From Batkoa obscura (taxonomy: Eukaryota; Entomophthoromycota; Entomophthoromycetes; Entomophthorales; Batkoaceae): a stretch of 64,000 nt of DNA. Made by a program: the position numbers and the translations under genes. The first letter of the stretch is position 1, and each line of letters starts with the position of its first letter. The notes beneath the pieces are model-generated. The model was not told where the DNA came from, searched no databases, and saw only the letters and a list, made by a program, of their open reading frames with translations. This document shows, in pieces, positions 44,395 through 56,729 of the stretch. The stretch is from positions 1,054,001 through 1,118,000 of the forward strand of contig JASVEC010000004.1 in the NCBI GenBank assembly GCA_030770535.1. Direction: 5' to 3'.

Positions 44395-46000
44395 AAAGTT
44401 AAAGAAAAAGAAAAACAAAGGTTTAGTTGAAAAAAATTTAATTAATATAATCGTAAAAATGAATTCTTAATATAAATGCAAACTTTATTAAATATTGTTA
44501 TAAAATACAATCCTATATCATCAATCATTGCACCGCTAATCAAATTATGAAAAGTGGCGCACCCAAGACTGTTGACAATAACCTTCTCTCATCTCTTTAC
44601 GGCTTAATAGTTTTCACTGAATTAAAAACTTAAGTGCTTTTATAGAAATGTTGATTTTTTAAGTGTTGTAAAGCTTTATCATGTGAACATCCATCCTATT
44701 AAATACACATATTTTTGGTAATTTAGTATTGTGGGTTTAACTAAGCATTGGAAATAAGATGGATATTTTTTAGGATTGAATGTGGGATTTAAAACCTCAA
44801 AAAGTAAGAATAAATATTAGATTACCTTAGAGGCTTAAATTTAATTGTCGCATTATTTTAACAAATTATTATGGTAGAGATAGTTTTTAACATGGGTAAA
44901 AATTTATTTTGACATCTTTGTTATTGATATACTATAGTAATCATTAATCTATACGTCGATTTGATATAAATAGTAGGATCAATTTGTATTATTTTATTGT
45001 TTAATTTAAAATCATAATACTATACAAAAAGCTTTAGTTACTTTCTATCTTTTTGTAAGATAATTGAAATTGCTGTAATTTTGTGTAATTCAATTTATTT
45101 ATGTTAAACGATACCATTTACAATCCAATTTTCAAAGATTATATAAATTCAATGTAAATAATCCTACAGTTTCCAATTAGCTATTTTTTGATTGGAAATA
45201 TCAAAATGGAATTTTGCTAAAAAAAATTGATATTAAAATTAGGGTGGGTAAAGCTGTAAAGAAGGAATCAAGAAAAGAAATTTTATAAAAATATCCCAAT
45301 TATTTTGAGTAAGAATTTCCCCTTGACTATTTACTCAAGTAATATTCATTGAATGTACTTGATTTATTCAAAATATCAACTTTGCTCTCATTTTTAACAA
45401 TTTTTATTATGGTTGCATTCTTTTGCAAGCCAACTTAGTACTTACCTTTATTGAAACTGGGTGGTACAACAGTAAGTTGATTGAGCAGTTGTTTAACTTG
45501 GTTAAAAATGTTAGAAAAAAAGAGTAAATGTGTAAGTTTTTCGGCTACGCTCTATAGTATTTATCATTTAGTTATTTTAATGAAGATACACTATATTGAA
45601 TATAGTGATGTACATTTGTGGTATAGAATTAGTTTTTTATTATATAAGAAAGGTTTAAAATGAAAAAAATTTTACCTTTAATAATAAAATAATATAAAGC
45701 CAGCTCTCAAGATTTTTAATAGCAATAATAGTTGGAACCAAATAAATTTTTATAATAGCCACAGTAATAATAAAAATCCTTTATAACTCTTATTTCGTCA
45801 ATAACTTGTTTAATAATGTCTTGTTATATAATAAAAAAATAATATTAAAAATAACATTAAAAATAACGTATAGTTTATTATTAATTAACTAAAAAATAAA
45901 CTGTAATATCTATATTTAATTCATTCAACAATCAATTATCAATCTCTTATTTAATAATACTATGCTATTTTTTATTAACAAAATAAAATTTTTCTATTAT
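44395..46000. other. Intergenic, nothing recognised
   Basis: This 1.6-kb gap inside the conserved gene block is AT-rich. A 60-codon plus frame at 45481-45663 (MSSCLTWLKMLEKKSKCVSF start) has no relative in the window, no intron signals and no motif, so it is left out. Confidence 0.5.
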
Positions 46001-46569
46001 CTATAACTCATGTTCAGCTAATAACATATTAGCAATACCATCTTTAATTGCGAACGGATGTTGACAATTATTACATACCATTAAACCGGATTTGATTTGA
46101 GTCTAAAATAAAAAAATTCAATTATATTAATATCTTTTATATTTTTTTATGAATTTTCGATGTTTTGAATATTAGAATTGTACTTTTTAGGATATTGATA
46201 CTTACCTCTAATAATATATTATGTAATAATCTTAATAAATCTTCATCTAAATGTTCTGGTAAACTTTCAGGAAGTCCAGGGAGACCTAACTAATAAAATT
46301 AAACAATTAATAATTATTTCTAATCTTTGTCTTTCTTCTATCTGTTATCATTTATAATACCTATTATAATCTATAGAAAAACTTTTTACCTGATAAGCTG
46401 TAATTTTCAATGCGTTATAATCAATTCGATCCAACATATTTACAATAAACTGTTGATTAAATTCTGTATCAGTGGATTCTAATTCTACTTGTTCTAATTT
46501 TAATGGGTAATTATCCGTTAAACAATTTTTAACATTGCATTTTAACATATTATGGGTAAGTAATCTCAT
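46001..46569 (-). CDS. TRM112: Trm112 methyltransferase-activating protein
   Basis: Three exons (46569-46390, 46289-46206, 46102-46001) encode 121 residues, the usual Trm112 length. The zinc-binding cysteines are Cys11, Cys16, Cys98 and Cys101 (MLKCNVKNC near the start, LMVCNNCQHPFAIKDGI near the end). They enclose the helical insert LGLPGLPESLPEHLDEDLLR. Trm112 is the obligate small partner of several methyltransferases acting on tRNA, rRNA (Bud23) and release factor eRF1 (Mtq2), in cytosol and nucleus. The C-terminal IANMLLAEHEL matches the family. Introns are 73-103 nt. Confidence 0.94.
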
Positions 46570-46837
46570 TGTTAATATTTGATATTTGATATTTGATTTC
46601 TTTAATTAAAAAAAAGTTCTTGGATTTTGAACTTAAAAATTCTTCACAAATTTCACATTTGAAACAAAATTTCATTGGCTATTCCAATCAAAAAATATTC
46701 CAATATTTCAACATTAAAGATGATGTTTCAATACTATCAAAAATATTCAAAAAATCAAAACATCCGCCATGAAAAATTCATTAAATAATCTTAATTTCTT
46801 TTATTAATATAAAAATAAGCGCTTATTCTCTTGATCC
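46570..46837. other. Intergenic, AT-rich
   Basis: About 270 bp separate TRM112 from the HAP5 stop codon. No element is seen beyond possible promoter and 3'-end sequence. Confidence 0.4.
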
Positions 46838-46840
46838 TAT

Positions 46841-47434
46841 TTAATTTTGCGCTTGATGTTGGTTACCCTGATGAAACTGGACATTTCTACTCGCTGGTTC
46901 TTTTTTAGTAGTTGAACTAGAAATTGGTGCTTCAATAGCAGGGGACACCAAGAGTGGAGTATTCTGATAACTAGCGGCCATAAGAGAATGAAACTTGGGA
47001 TCATTAGCTAAAGCATTAAATGATAAATTTTGATTATTTTGAGGAAGGTGAGGGTCTGGACGAATATAATCATCTCTTGGTAATAAATCGATTAAAAAAT
47101 CAAATTGATCCGATCTAGCTAAGGCAGCACTCACATCACTTCTTTGTAAAGTTCTTCTTCTGTTCTCTTCCGCGTGCTGCCAAGCGCGGATCGTTATTTC
47201 ACTAATAAAAATTTCACATGCTTTAGCGAATAAAATAGGCGCTTCACTGGAAATCATTTTAACTTCACGATCACTTTTCATGACTTTTTTAATCCTTGCT
47301 AAGGGCAATGGCTGTGTTTTAGGATCTAAATCACAGTAATGTGCTGCTTCATATTCGTGCCCCCAAAATTGTTGTAATAGATATTGGAGTGTATGCCCTT
47401 TAGATACAAAGCCAGCTGGGTTCATATTGTTCAT
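46841..47434 (-). CDS. HAP5: CCAAT-binding factor subunit Hap5/NF-YC
   Basis: This intronless 197-residue protein has a histone-fold domain at about 45-125. It runs LPLARIKKVMKSDREVKMIS, then EAPILFAKACEIFISEITIR, then AWQHAEENRRRTLQRSDVSA, ending with the family's FDFLIDLLPRD. A conserved stretch before the fold (LLQQFWGHEYEAAHY) resembles the FWQ-type segment of NF-YC. Hap5 pairs with Hap3 (NF-YB) through the histone fold; with Hap2 the trimer binds CCAAT in promoters. It is the only one of the ten recognised conserved genes without a coding intron. The C-terminus is Gln/Asn/Pro-rich. Its own upstream region carries several CCAAT pentamers. Confidence 0.95.
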   Translation of the reverse strand: MNNMNPAGFVSKGHTLQYLLQQFWGHEYEAAHYCDLDPKTQPLPLARIKKVMKSDREVKMISSEAPILFAKACEIFISEITIRAWQHAEENRRRTLQRSDVSAALARSDQFDFLIDLLPRDDYIRPDPHLPQNNQNLSFNALANDPKFHSLMAASYQNTPLLVSPAIEAPISSSTTKKEPASRNVQFHQGNQHQAQN

Positions 47435-47712
47435 TCAAGTTTTGATTGGTAGACAGTATAAGAGTTGGTCCAATGGAATTCCACTCTTTTATACTTTAAA
47501 TATTGTAGGATGATGAAAGTGATGATATTATTGGTGGGGTAATGTTGTAATTTCTATAATGGTTGGCTAAAACCAGCGAATAAAAAGTGAATCATAGAAA
47601 TAGTTCAATATTAGTTGGTCAACAATGACACGGCTTACGACTCTCATTACTTGGTTTGAAATTAAGTAATCAAGTGATTGGATTATTGATGTTAACTTAA
47701 TTTTCGATAAAA
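47435..47712. promoter_or_regulatory. Divergent HAP5-ZNHIT2 promoter with CCAAT boxes
   Basis: The 278-bp gap between divergent genes contains four CCAAT/ATTGG pentamers, at 47445-47449, 47470-47474, 47530-47534 and 47677-47681. A minus-strand TATAAAAG lies at 47486-47493, about 55 bp before the HAP5 ATG. Hap5 itself is a CCAAT-binding subunit, so autoregulation is possible; this is inference. Confidence 0.5.
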
Positions 47713-47733
47713 ATGATTAGCGAAATTAATATC

Positions 47734-47820
<87 letters not shown>

Positions 47821-49089
47821 GAAGATAAACAATGTGAAATGTAGGATAATATAAAAAATAGTAATAATAAGAATTAATTGATAATAATTACTTTTAGATG
47901 TTTTAAATCGAAAGGAAATTATTCTTGTCCAAAATGTAAGATAATGTATTGTAGTTTAGTTTGTTATAGAAATGAAGTAAGTTTCTTTTTTTAATAATTA
48001 TTATTTTTAGTTATAAAATATTAATGTATATTAGAAACATCTCCAATGTTCTGAAAAATTTTATCAACAACAAGTAGAAGAAAGTTTTCAAGGATTAACT
48101 ATTGATGAAGAAGAGAAAGAAAAGATGATCAAACTATTAAAAAGGTTTGAAGAACAAAGTATAGATAAGGAAATTGATATGAAAGATTTAGAAAACTATT
48201 TTTTGAATGGGGAAGAAGGTAAGTTAATTATACTAATTATAATAAGAAATATTTGTTTTAATTATTGATGTTTTTTTTATATAAAGAAGAAGAAGATACT
48301 TTTAATAAATTTGAAGGAAAGGATTTAGATGAATTAACTTACGATGAAATATGGAATAAATTGAGCGAAAAGGAAAGAGACGAATTTCAACAATTGATAA
48401 AAAACAAAGAAAATATTGGTGATATAATAGAATTTGATTTGCCTTGGTGGGAATCTAAAGAGGCTGAGATCAAATTTAAAAAAAGAAATAATTTAATTGA
48501 TATTCAACCAGTGAAGTTACCATTAAACTTAAATCATTCAATTATTATGATTAAAGTAATTAATCTAGCTTACACTTATTTTATAACTTATCGATTATTT
48601 GGGGGTGATTTAAAACAAAGTGAGATAGGAAACATACTCTTACCCTTATTACCAACAATTCTAAAAAAAGATTATCAATTTAGTTTAATGGAATTGCATC
48701 ATTATTTATTAACTAATCCAGAGTGTACTAACTTGTTAGAAAATAGAGAGACAGTTTATTTAGGATGGAAGGATGTTAGTTTAGTATTTAATCGATGTTT
48801 TCATAAATTGAAGAAAAAGAAATTAGTATCAGTGGTAGAAGTAGATTTGGAAACAGAAAGTCAAGAAGGTAATGAGGTTTATATTTTATTAAAAGAACTA
48901 TATAAAGTGAGTCAAATAAAGTGTCATAGTAATCAACAAGAAATGAAACAATTACAGATGAGTATTAAATTTTTATACACTTATTTAATCTCTTGTTTTA
49001 TCCAACCTAATCATGAAGTTATGCAAATTTGGTCCAATTATTTATTGCAAATTCAACATTTATTATTAGAAAATCAATTTACTCAATAA
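47713..49089 (+). CDS. ZNHIT2: ZNHIT2-type HIT zinc-finger protein
   Basis: Four exons (47713-47840, 47898-47976, 48035-48218, 48287-49089) encode 397 residues. After MISEINI comes a run of about 30 Asn, coded almost purely by AAT. A HIT-type zinc finger follows: CEICFKSKGNYSCPKC, then MYCSLVCYRNEKHLQC. The remainder matches ZNHIT2 in order, with LTIDEEEKEKMIKLLKRFEE, ELTYDEIWNKLSEKERDEF and LPWWESKEAE. ZNHIT2 works with the R2TP/PAQosome co-chaperone and assists U5 snRNP assembly. The first intron lies within the finger, and its removal gives Ile between Cys-Glu and Cys. The Asn run is probably dispensable repeat growth; the ATG is the only one before it. Confidence 0.88.
47733..47819. repeat. 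(AAT)n coding microsatellite
   Basis: About 29 uninterrupted AAT triplets lie in the first exon of the ZNHIT2 gene. The near-perfect purity implies recent expansion and likely length polymorphism. Confidence 0.9.
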
Positions 49090-49099
49090 AATAAAAAAA

Positions 49100-49162
49100 C
49101 AAAATAAAATAAAATAAAATAAAATAAAATAAAATAAAATAAAATAAAATAAAATAAAATAA
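49100..49162. repeat. (AAAAT)n microsatellite between convergent genes
   Basis: About twelve perfect AAAAT units lie between the convergent ZNHIT2 and IML1 stop codons, in what is probably both 3' UTRs. Confidence 0.9.
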
Positions 49163-49223
49163 TACAAATGAATAGTAATAGAATCAATTTTTAATTTATT
49201 TTATTTATTATAAAAATTGTTAT

Positions 49224-50764
49224 TTATTCTTCTGGTATATTTTTATTAGCGGGTGGAGGAGTTAGCATAGGATTTGGTTTCAAAGGTAATAAATTAGGAG
49301 TATTAGGAGTGGAAATGGGTAAATTTTCCGTATTAGGAAATTGTAAATTTAAAAGTGGTAATATATCATCTTTTAAATCATCTAAAATAGTTTCAAACCC
49401 AGATCTAGTCCTTAACAAATCAATCCCATAATTCCATAATTCATTTAATTGTTGTTTATTATTACAAAAAGAAGTCAATTCATTTAATACCTGTTCTGTT
49501 AAATTAGGTGTATTATTTTTAATTAAATTATTATTATTTAATCGATTAATTTCAAACAAAAAACCAGATTGATTGGATAACAATTGAATTAAAATCATAC
49601 CGGATGGATGCATATATTGAGTTCTTTCATAATTACTTTTAGTATATGAATAAGTAGCTTTAACTTGTGAATGACTTAAATAATTATCTTGTTCTACATC
49701 TAAAACAAAATTGAATTTTTTCATTACTAATCGACTAAAAAAATTATCAGGTATAGCTGCTTTAATACCAGGTATAATTAAGTGTTGTGTAATAGAGATT
49801 AAATTAGGTGGATTTAAACTATAATTTATAATAATTGGACAACGAAATGGATATTCGTTAGAAATTAATGGGGTTTGAGAAACAGGTGTTTCAATTAATT
49901 TCAAATGACATTTTTCTGCAACTCTTGACCAAGTTTGTAATAAATCTTCAATTAATCTAGAAGTACATCCTAACCAATGAATTTGAAAATGATAGGCTAA
50001 ATTAATATTATAAATTGAATCATAATGTAAATAACATATTTCTTCTCGACTGGATTTTTTATTTATATCTAAATCAATTGTTACACTTTGTGATAAATTA
50101 ATTATTATTTGATTGTTATCTTGTAAATCCATAGGATTATTATCTAAATTTAATATATGATTATTATTTGTATTATTATTATCTATATTATTATCACTTG
50201 TATTATTTATATTATTATTTATATTATTATTATGATCATTTGAACTTGATGAATTAGGTCTAGTATTTCTAAACCAAGATAAATTAGTTTTATTTTGATT
50301 ATTATTTTGATTATTATTTAATAAACAATAATTATTAGTAAATATATAAAAAAAATGCCCATCTAAGAAAGAATGATATTTTCTACAATGAATAAATAAA
50401 CCTCTTTTCATTAAATCATTTCCAAATTTAACAGCTTCTTCTCGAGTATTAATATTATTAATATTTCTTATTATCCAATCTACGATTTCATTACCAACCA
50501 TACAATTTTCATAATTAACTAAATGCCATCGACGATCAATTATTTTTAAATTACTTTGATTATTTTGCATTGCTTGAGCAATTGAACTTAATTTAGATTC
50601 TTTACTTAATTTGTCTAATGAATTCATTAAATGAAATCCACCTCTTCTTTTAATAATTGTATTTTTCATTTTTCTAGCTTCACTTCTTAAATAAGCACTT
50701 GGTGTTAATGTTGTAAATTGAATATTTAATTGATTTATACTAGTTTCTAATCCTTTTTTTTGTA

Positions 50765-50836
<72 letters not shown>

Positions 50837-50924
50837 CATTATTATCAGATTGTTTCATTACTTTTTGAAATTGTTCTAAAAATTTAGAAAAACAAGTTAG
50901 TCTAAATTCTTCTTCGTCTAATTG

Positions 50925-50958
<34 letters not shown>

Positions 50959-51302
50959 GTAATACAATCAATAGGTAATAAAGCAAATCTTGCTCTCCAA
51001 AATCTTAAACCTTCAGTAATTTCTTCTTGATAACCGGATATTAAATGATCTAAATAATTCCAATTATAAGCATTTAAATTAGGATATGAAAATACAATTT
51101 CTCTTTTTGTATATGACTTTCCTGTTTTTGGCCATATTTCTCCAATATATTTAATTGCTCTTGTTGAATGTTGTATTCTTCTTACATATCTTTTAACTTC
51201 AATATTTTGTCCAGATGGATCATATGTTAGTCGATGAATATGGTTACCCATACTAAGATAAGTTGGTTGCATATAATTTATTGTATCTGACAAACTAAAT
51301 TG

Positions 51303-51335
<33 letters not shown>

Positions 51336-54300
51336 GTTATTATTTACATTATTATTATTATTATTTATATTATTATTATTACTTAATAAATTACTGCTAT
51401 TATTATTTAATAAATTATTGTTATTATTATTAAATAATTTAATATTATCTTCATCAGGTTGAAATCCACTAACCACTTTTTGAGGTTTATTTAAATCATT
51501 GTGATTATCAAATACAATTAATTGAAAACCTTGAGCTAATCTTTGACTAATTAGTTCTTTTAAAAATAAAATTACATTATATTTTATAACTTCTTTTTCT
51601 CGATTATAATCTAAATTTTCATCATTAGGAGAAACCGTATAAGTATATTCTTGGTAAGATTCAGATAATTCATCTAATGTAGGAAAAGAATCTGTAGTTA
51701 AAGGTAAACAAGCAGGAGAACATAAAGAGATCCATTTAGTTGTTTCTTTAAAATTACTTTTTAAATAAATATGTCGCCATCTTCCCATAGGATTAGTTAT
51801 TGGTAAATTATTTTTAGTTATATTACATGGATTTAATATAATTTGTTGATCTAAATTACGTTGATTATTAATTTTTGGTGACATTTTTCCTAAAAATTTA
51901 TATGTTTCACTAACAGGTGAGGATCTATAAGAACCATTATAACTTTCTTTTGGTGATGTATGAAAACTTCTTGGTTCTGGTCTTTTAAAGGATACAATTG
52001 GCATTGGTTTACTATTTGCTATTAATGTTGATTTATTATTATTTATATTATTTAATAAGTTATTATTATTATTATTATCTAATAAATTATTATTATTATT
52101 GCTATTATTATTTCTATTTAATAAATTACTATTATTAGAATGAGGGGAGTTATTATGTTGTTTCATTACATCATTAATAGTCATTGATCTAGGTAAACTA
52201 CGAGAAATTGGTGAAGATAAAGAATCTAAATTTAATAAATTTATTTTTTCTTCTAAACTTCTTAATGCTTCTTTTTCATTAATTAAATTAGGTGATAATT
52301 TTTGCTCTGATTTACTATCAATATTTAATTCTTTATTATAATTATTACTAGTATTATTAATTGTTCTAAGATGAGATTTAATTCGTATTTTTCGTTTATC
52401 TGTTCCACAAAATATTTGAGAATCATATTGTTCATAAAAAGATTGATATTTTAATAAAGAACAATTATTACTATTATTTTGATTATTATTTTGATTATTG
52501 TTATCATTATCATTATCATTATTATTTTGACTATTATTATTATTATTATTATTATTTTGTTCATATTCTTTATCATGAAATAAATTATCCGTTGATTTAA
52601 CAGTAATTTGATTCAATTCATTTGAATTTGAGTTTGAATTTGGATTTGTTAATAAATTAGTTTTATTTTGTATTGAATTATTACTCATATCTTTAGTATC
52701 AAAATTAATATAAGGAATTGGAAAAATAGCTTTGGATTCCCCATGAATACCAATACTTTGTAAAGTGGGTAATTTACAACGAGGTATAAAATTATTGTTA
52801 TTATTATTATTTAAAGATAAATTAGTATAATTATAATAGCTAATTTCTACCCAATGAGGAATAGCAAAATAATTAAATTCCTTATTGTTATCTAAATATT
52901 CATCTTCATCTAAAAATAATAAATCTCGATTTTCCAATTTTAAATCATTTTGTCTTGTATCAAATAAATCTGGTCGATTTGATTTACTATTATCTGTTCC
53001 GATACTTAATCGGTCTAATTTAATATTATTATTATTACTATTATTATTACTATTATTATTATTATTACTATTATTGTTAATATTAATGTTATTATTAATA
53101 TTGTTATTGTTATTATTAATATTATTATTAATAATATTAGTGGATGGTATTTTTGATTGAAATTGAAATAATGGAGTTATATGATAAGGTGGTTTAGATA
53201 AACAAACTAAATCTAATGATATTCCATTATCATTCATTCTTTCAAATGTCATTCTTAATAATTTTTTATCTACTTGGAATAATCCGTTATTGGGGGTAAC
53301 TACCATTACACATAACCCAGTACGAATTAAATCTCTATCTACATAATGACGATCAAATCCATTTAACGCTAAATTTAATGCTTCTAATAAATTTCCATTA
53401 CCACTCTTTGAATTTTGACCAATAATATCAATTTTGTTCTCATTTTGAACTTCCATTATATTTTTTAAATAATACATAAATTCTAATTTGATTTGTTTAA
53501 TTAAACTATTCCATTCATTTCGAGTTTCAAAATCTACTACTACTTTATAATAATCTTTAAAATATTGTCCACTCGATTCTAATTGTTCTGCATTAACTAA
53601 TTCAGCTTGTTCAGCTGTATAAAACATACGATTAAATAAAATAATACTAACTACATGATTAGTTCCTAATTTTTTCCAACGATCCATTAAATCAGGCAAA
53701 AAACCATCCACTATTTTTTCAGAATATAAAAAACCGTCTTCTTCAAAATCAAATAATTCCGAACTCATTTGAATAAATAAATAATATCTTGCTGATTCTG
53801 ATCGAAAAATTAATTTAGTATTCTTATCAATAAATCCACAACTATATTCTTCTTCTGATATAATTATATTTTTAATTTGCACTCGAATACAACCTGCATA
53901 CACTATTTTTTTTCCTACATGAACACTACTATGTAATAAACTCATTTTTAATCGCCACATATCATTTCGTCCTAAATATTGATCTTTAAATCCTATTTCA
54001 ACATAATCTGCTGTTACTTGTCCTTTTTCTACCTTTAAATTAAAAAGGTTGAGAAATAATATTACTTAAATTCTTTTTTTTAATTTTACCTTTTCAACAA
54101 TGACACTAGTTCTATTTTTTAAAGCAAATGTATTAGCAATAGCATTAGAAATCGATAATTGTAATAAAGGTTGTTTTGATAATATATTTTTATCTAATGA
54201 AGAAGCCATAATAATTAATTCATTATGAATCGTTTTCTCTTCTATTTCATATCTTAATAAACAAGATTCTTTTTATAATTAATTATTAAAACTTACTATT

Positions 54301-54900
54301 CCCATTGCATTTTGCATTAATGTTTTTACCATTACTTTTCTCTGGATGATAAATCCTAATCAAATCATTTGGTTGTATTGTTGGAAAATAATCTGGATTC
54401 AAAACCACTTCATTTTTACTAAATTTATCGTCATGAACCCATAAATTATAAGTAGGAATCTGCTCCTCTGTTCGTCTATTTTTATCCTCTGATAACAATG
54501 GACTTGGAAACTTTACTTTTTTATCCAAATTATCTTTCTCCATCAGCGGTGAGTTAGGCACTGAAAGTTTGAGGTTATTATTATTGGTATTCTTTTGAAA
54601 TGTTATTGGAGCCTGTTTTAAAGTGGTTGTATCTATAGATTTTCTATTTGATTTTGAAGATACAGTGGAATTTCTTTGTATTGTACTTAATTTCATTGTA
54701 TTTCTGGAAGCTGTAAAAGTGGATTCAATATCCTTCATCAATGAATCGGTTTCAGGTTCTGAATGGGAAACAAAAAATGATTAGCTTTGAGATGTAAATT
54801 GAAAATGAATCAAGTTTTTAATTATCTTACCTTCTTTAATTAAACCTAAGAATCCAGTGCGAGAACTTGGTTTATTTGATTTATTAGAATTTGGACTCAT
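49224..54900 (-). CDS. IML1: Iml1/DEPDC5, GATOR1 (SEACIT) subunit
   Basis: Four exons (54900-54831, 54758-54297, 54268-54090, 54032-49224) encode 1839 residues. The N-terminal and SABA-like part includes VHDDKFSKNEVVLNPDYFP, GQVTADYVEIGFKDQYLGRN with DMWRL, and the vWA-like core with VVSIILFNRMFY and GNLLEALNLALN. A DEP domain lies near 1400-1475 (WHLVNYENCMVGNEIVDWII, later LDGHFFYIF). A C-terminal domain with QIHWLGCTSRLIEDLLQTWS follows. Iml1/DEPDC5 with Npr2 and Npr3 forms GATOR1, the GTPase activator for Rag/Gtr that turns off TORC1 at the vacuole on amino-acid loss. At least ten Asn runs interrupt linkers and explain the unusual length; yeast Iml1 is 1584 residues. Domain cores are free of them. 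Confidence 0.93.
50771..50836. repeat. (ATT)n coding repeat, the longest Asn run of IML1
   Basis: About 22 triplets encode Asn on the minus strand. Similar shorter runs occur near 50930, 51300, 52050, 52540 and 53030 within the same gene. Confidence 0.85.
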
Positions 54901-55614
54901 CCCTACTTATTCTTATCTAAAAATTGAATTAATTCTTATATTAAGCCTAAATTTAATAATGATGAAATAAAATGCTAAAAATGATTAAATTTTTATCAAA
55001 AAAATAGCTTTATTCATTCTCACTTACTAGATTTGAGACCTTGGAATTTATTTATGAAGTAACAAAATGTCAAAATTAAAGTTTAATTGTGTAGTATTTA
55101 ACTGATGATTTAATAAATTTTTAGTCATAAATTTATTAAAGCTTGAGGGCTGGGCTTTAAAAGAAAGGGTTAAGGAGTTAAGAGTAAGAATCTTTTATTT
55201 CTATTAATCTTTGCAAAATTCATTTCATTTTATAGTTAGAAAAAGTTCCAATCGAAAAAAACAGTGAAGAAGCTTAAAAGCTTAGAAAAATAACATATGT
55301 ATGGTAAATACTAGCGTTGGTGTTAGAATTAGAGTTAGGGTTTAGCTTTTGATTAGTTAAAACAGTTTAATCAACCTGTTCACTTATTGTCTAAAACTTA
55401 ATTCTTTACCAAAACGAATCAAAATTTGAAGAAAGCCCCTATCCTTCTTGACTACCACCAAAAAAAGTAAATGAACAAATAATAGCTAAAAAAATTGGAT
55501 GAGAAATAACACATTTAAATTTTAGTAGTAATAAAGAATCAATTATGAATATGTTAAAAAAAACATCAATTTTATTCAGTTTTAGAAAAAGAAAGTTGAA
55601 CTCTCTGTAGTTAC
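54901..55614. other. Intergenic with an unassigned short frame
   Basis: The gap between IML1 and the first Pro/Gln/Glu-repeat gene is mostly AT-rich. A minus-strand passage at 55438-55511 reads VISHPIFLAIICSFTFFGGS and stops. It looks like a membrane helix, but no start or splice structure supports a gene. Confidence 0.45.
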
Positions 55615-56109
55615 TTAATAACCGATCCCACCAAATCCACGATACCCGCCGTATCCCCCTAACCCATGAAACATCCCACCACACGATTGACAGCCACCAT
55701 GACCCTGGAATAAACCCCCGCATGATGGACAAGGAGGCTGTTCTTGCTCGCAAGGGGGTTGTTCTTGTTCACAAGGGGGCTGTTGTTCTTGTTCACAAGG
55801 GGGTTGTTGTCCTTGCTCACAAGGAGGTTGTTGTTCTGGTTGTTGATATTGAGAACTATCGCCTTTAACATTAACGTTTTGATTTACATGAATGTTTGGA
55901 TTGGCGGATTGAGTACAAGGTTGTTGCTCTTGTGTACAAGGTTGTTCAATCTGGCCATAACCCCCACCACCATAATTTGCAGCACCAGATTGAGCGCTTG
56001 GATTAATGTCACCAGCTAAGTTAATGTTATATGGTTGGTGGACATTATTTAAATAAGTACAGTTTACAAAGTAAGCAATAGTTAAGGACAAAAATAGTTT
56101 GTTGAACAT
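55615..56109 (-). CDS. Secreted CxxCG-tail repeat protein, member 1 (short)
   Basis: This intronless 164-residue protein has a signal peptide (MFNKLFLSLTIAYFVNC) and a mature N-terminus with HQPYNINLAGDINPSAQSGA. It shares NIHVNQNVNVKG with its paralogues. The repeat zone is short and Cys-rich (units QQPPCEQEQ). The C-terminus holds two CxxCG motifs around a HG dipeptide (CPSCGGLFQGHGGCQSCGG) and a Gly/Tyr end. It belongs to a three-gene tandem family with members at 57258 and 59520. The paired CxxC suggests disulfides or metal binding in an extracellular protein. No known family is recognised. It is the most divergent member in its repeat. Confidence 0.75.
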   Translation of the reverse strand: MFNKLFLSLTIAYFVNCTYLNNVHQPYNINLAGDINPSAQSGAANYGGGGYGQIEQPCTQEQQPCTQSANPNIHVNQNVNVKGDSSQYQQPEQQPPCEQGQQPPCEQEQQPPCEQEQPPCEQEQPPCPSCGGLFQGHGGCQSCGGMFHGLGGYGGYRGFGGIGY

Positions 56110-56173
56110 TATTGTGGAATGTTTATTAAGTATTAGAACACTTTTTTTAGTGAGGTTTTAGAGGATGTGATGT

Positions 56174-56184
56174 GGTTTTTATAG
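56174..56184 (-). promoter_or_regulatory. TATA box of repeat-family member 1
   Basis: CTATAAAAACC on the minus strand lies about 65-75 bp before the ATG at 56109, at the same place as in the two paralogues. Confidence 0.5.
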
Positions 56185-56729
56185 ATTCTAGTTTGGTATA
56201 TTCGAGCTTCTAAGTTGTTTTCGTTTATTGATTTTTGGATTAGTGCTTTATGTTTTTAATAATTTTATCATATAACTAATATTAACATTATTCTATTTTG
56301 TATTAAAATTCACTAATTGAATTGATAAGTAACAACTTTTAATATATTTTATATTTCGATCAATGAATTAAATATACTAAAATAGATACTCAATAATTAA
56401 GTTAATTTTAAATTATTAACTATTTAAGATATGATCACAAATTCTATTAAAAGTGATTAAATAATTAGTTTGATTTAAACTGATATTTCAGTATTTTGAT
56501 ATGTATCAATATCAATATCAATATCAATTATATCACTCAAACTTCATAGAAACTTTATTAAAAGTTTAAAATTACTATGTAGCATAAAAGCATGGATATA
56601 GCTCTTTTGAATCTTATTTATACATACAAAGGTCTCTATTTCAGTCGAAGTTTATAAAAATATAATAAATGATTGATTGTAGAATACATTGAATTATTGA
56701 TGAAATATTTTATTATTAAGGTTCATTGA

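Noticed and set aside
55335-55356. TTAGGG-like string (GAGTTAGGGTTTAG)
   Set aside because: Only one unit is present, so it is not a telomeric or interstitial telomere array.
55438-55753. Minus frame ending FLAIICSFTFFGGSQEG
   Set aside because: It looks like a membrane helix, but its 5' part overlaps member 1 of the repeat family in another frame and no splice structure rescues it.
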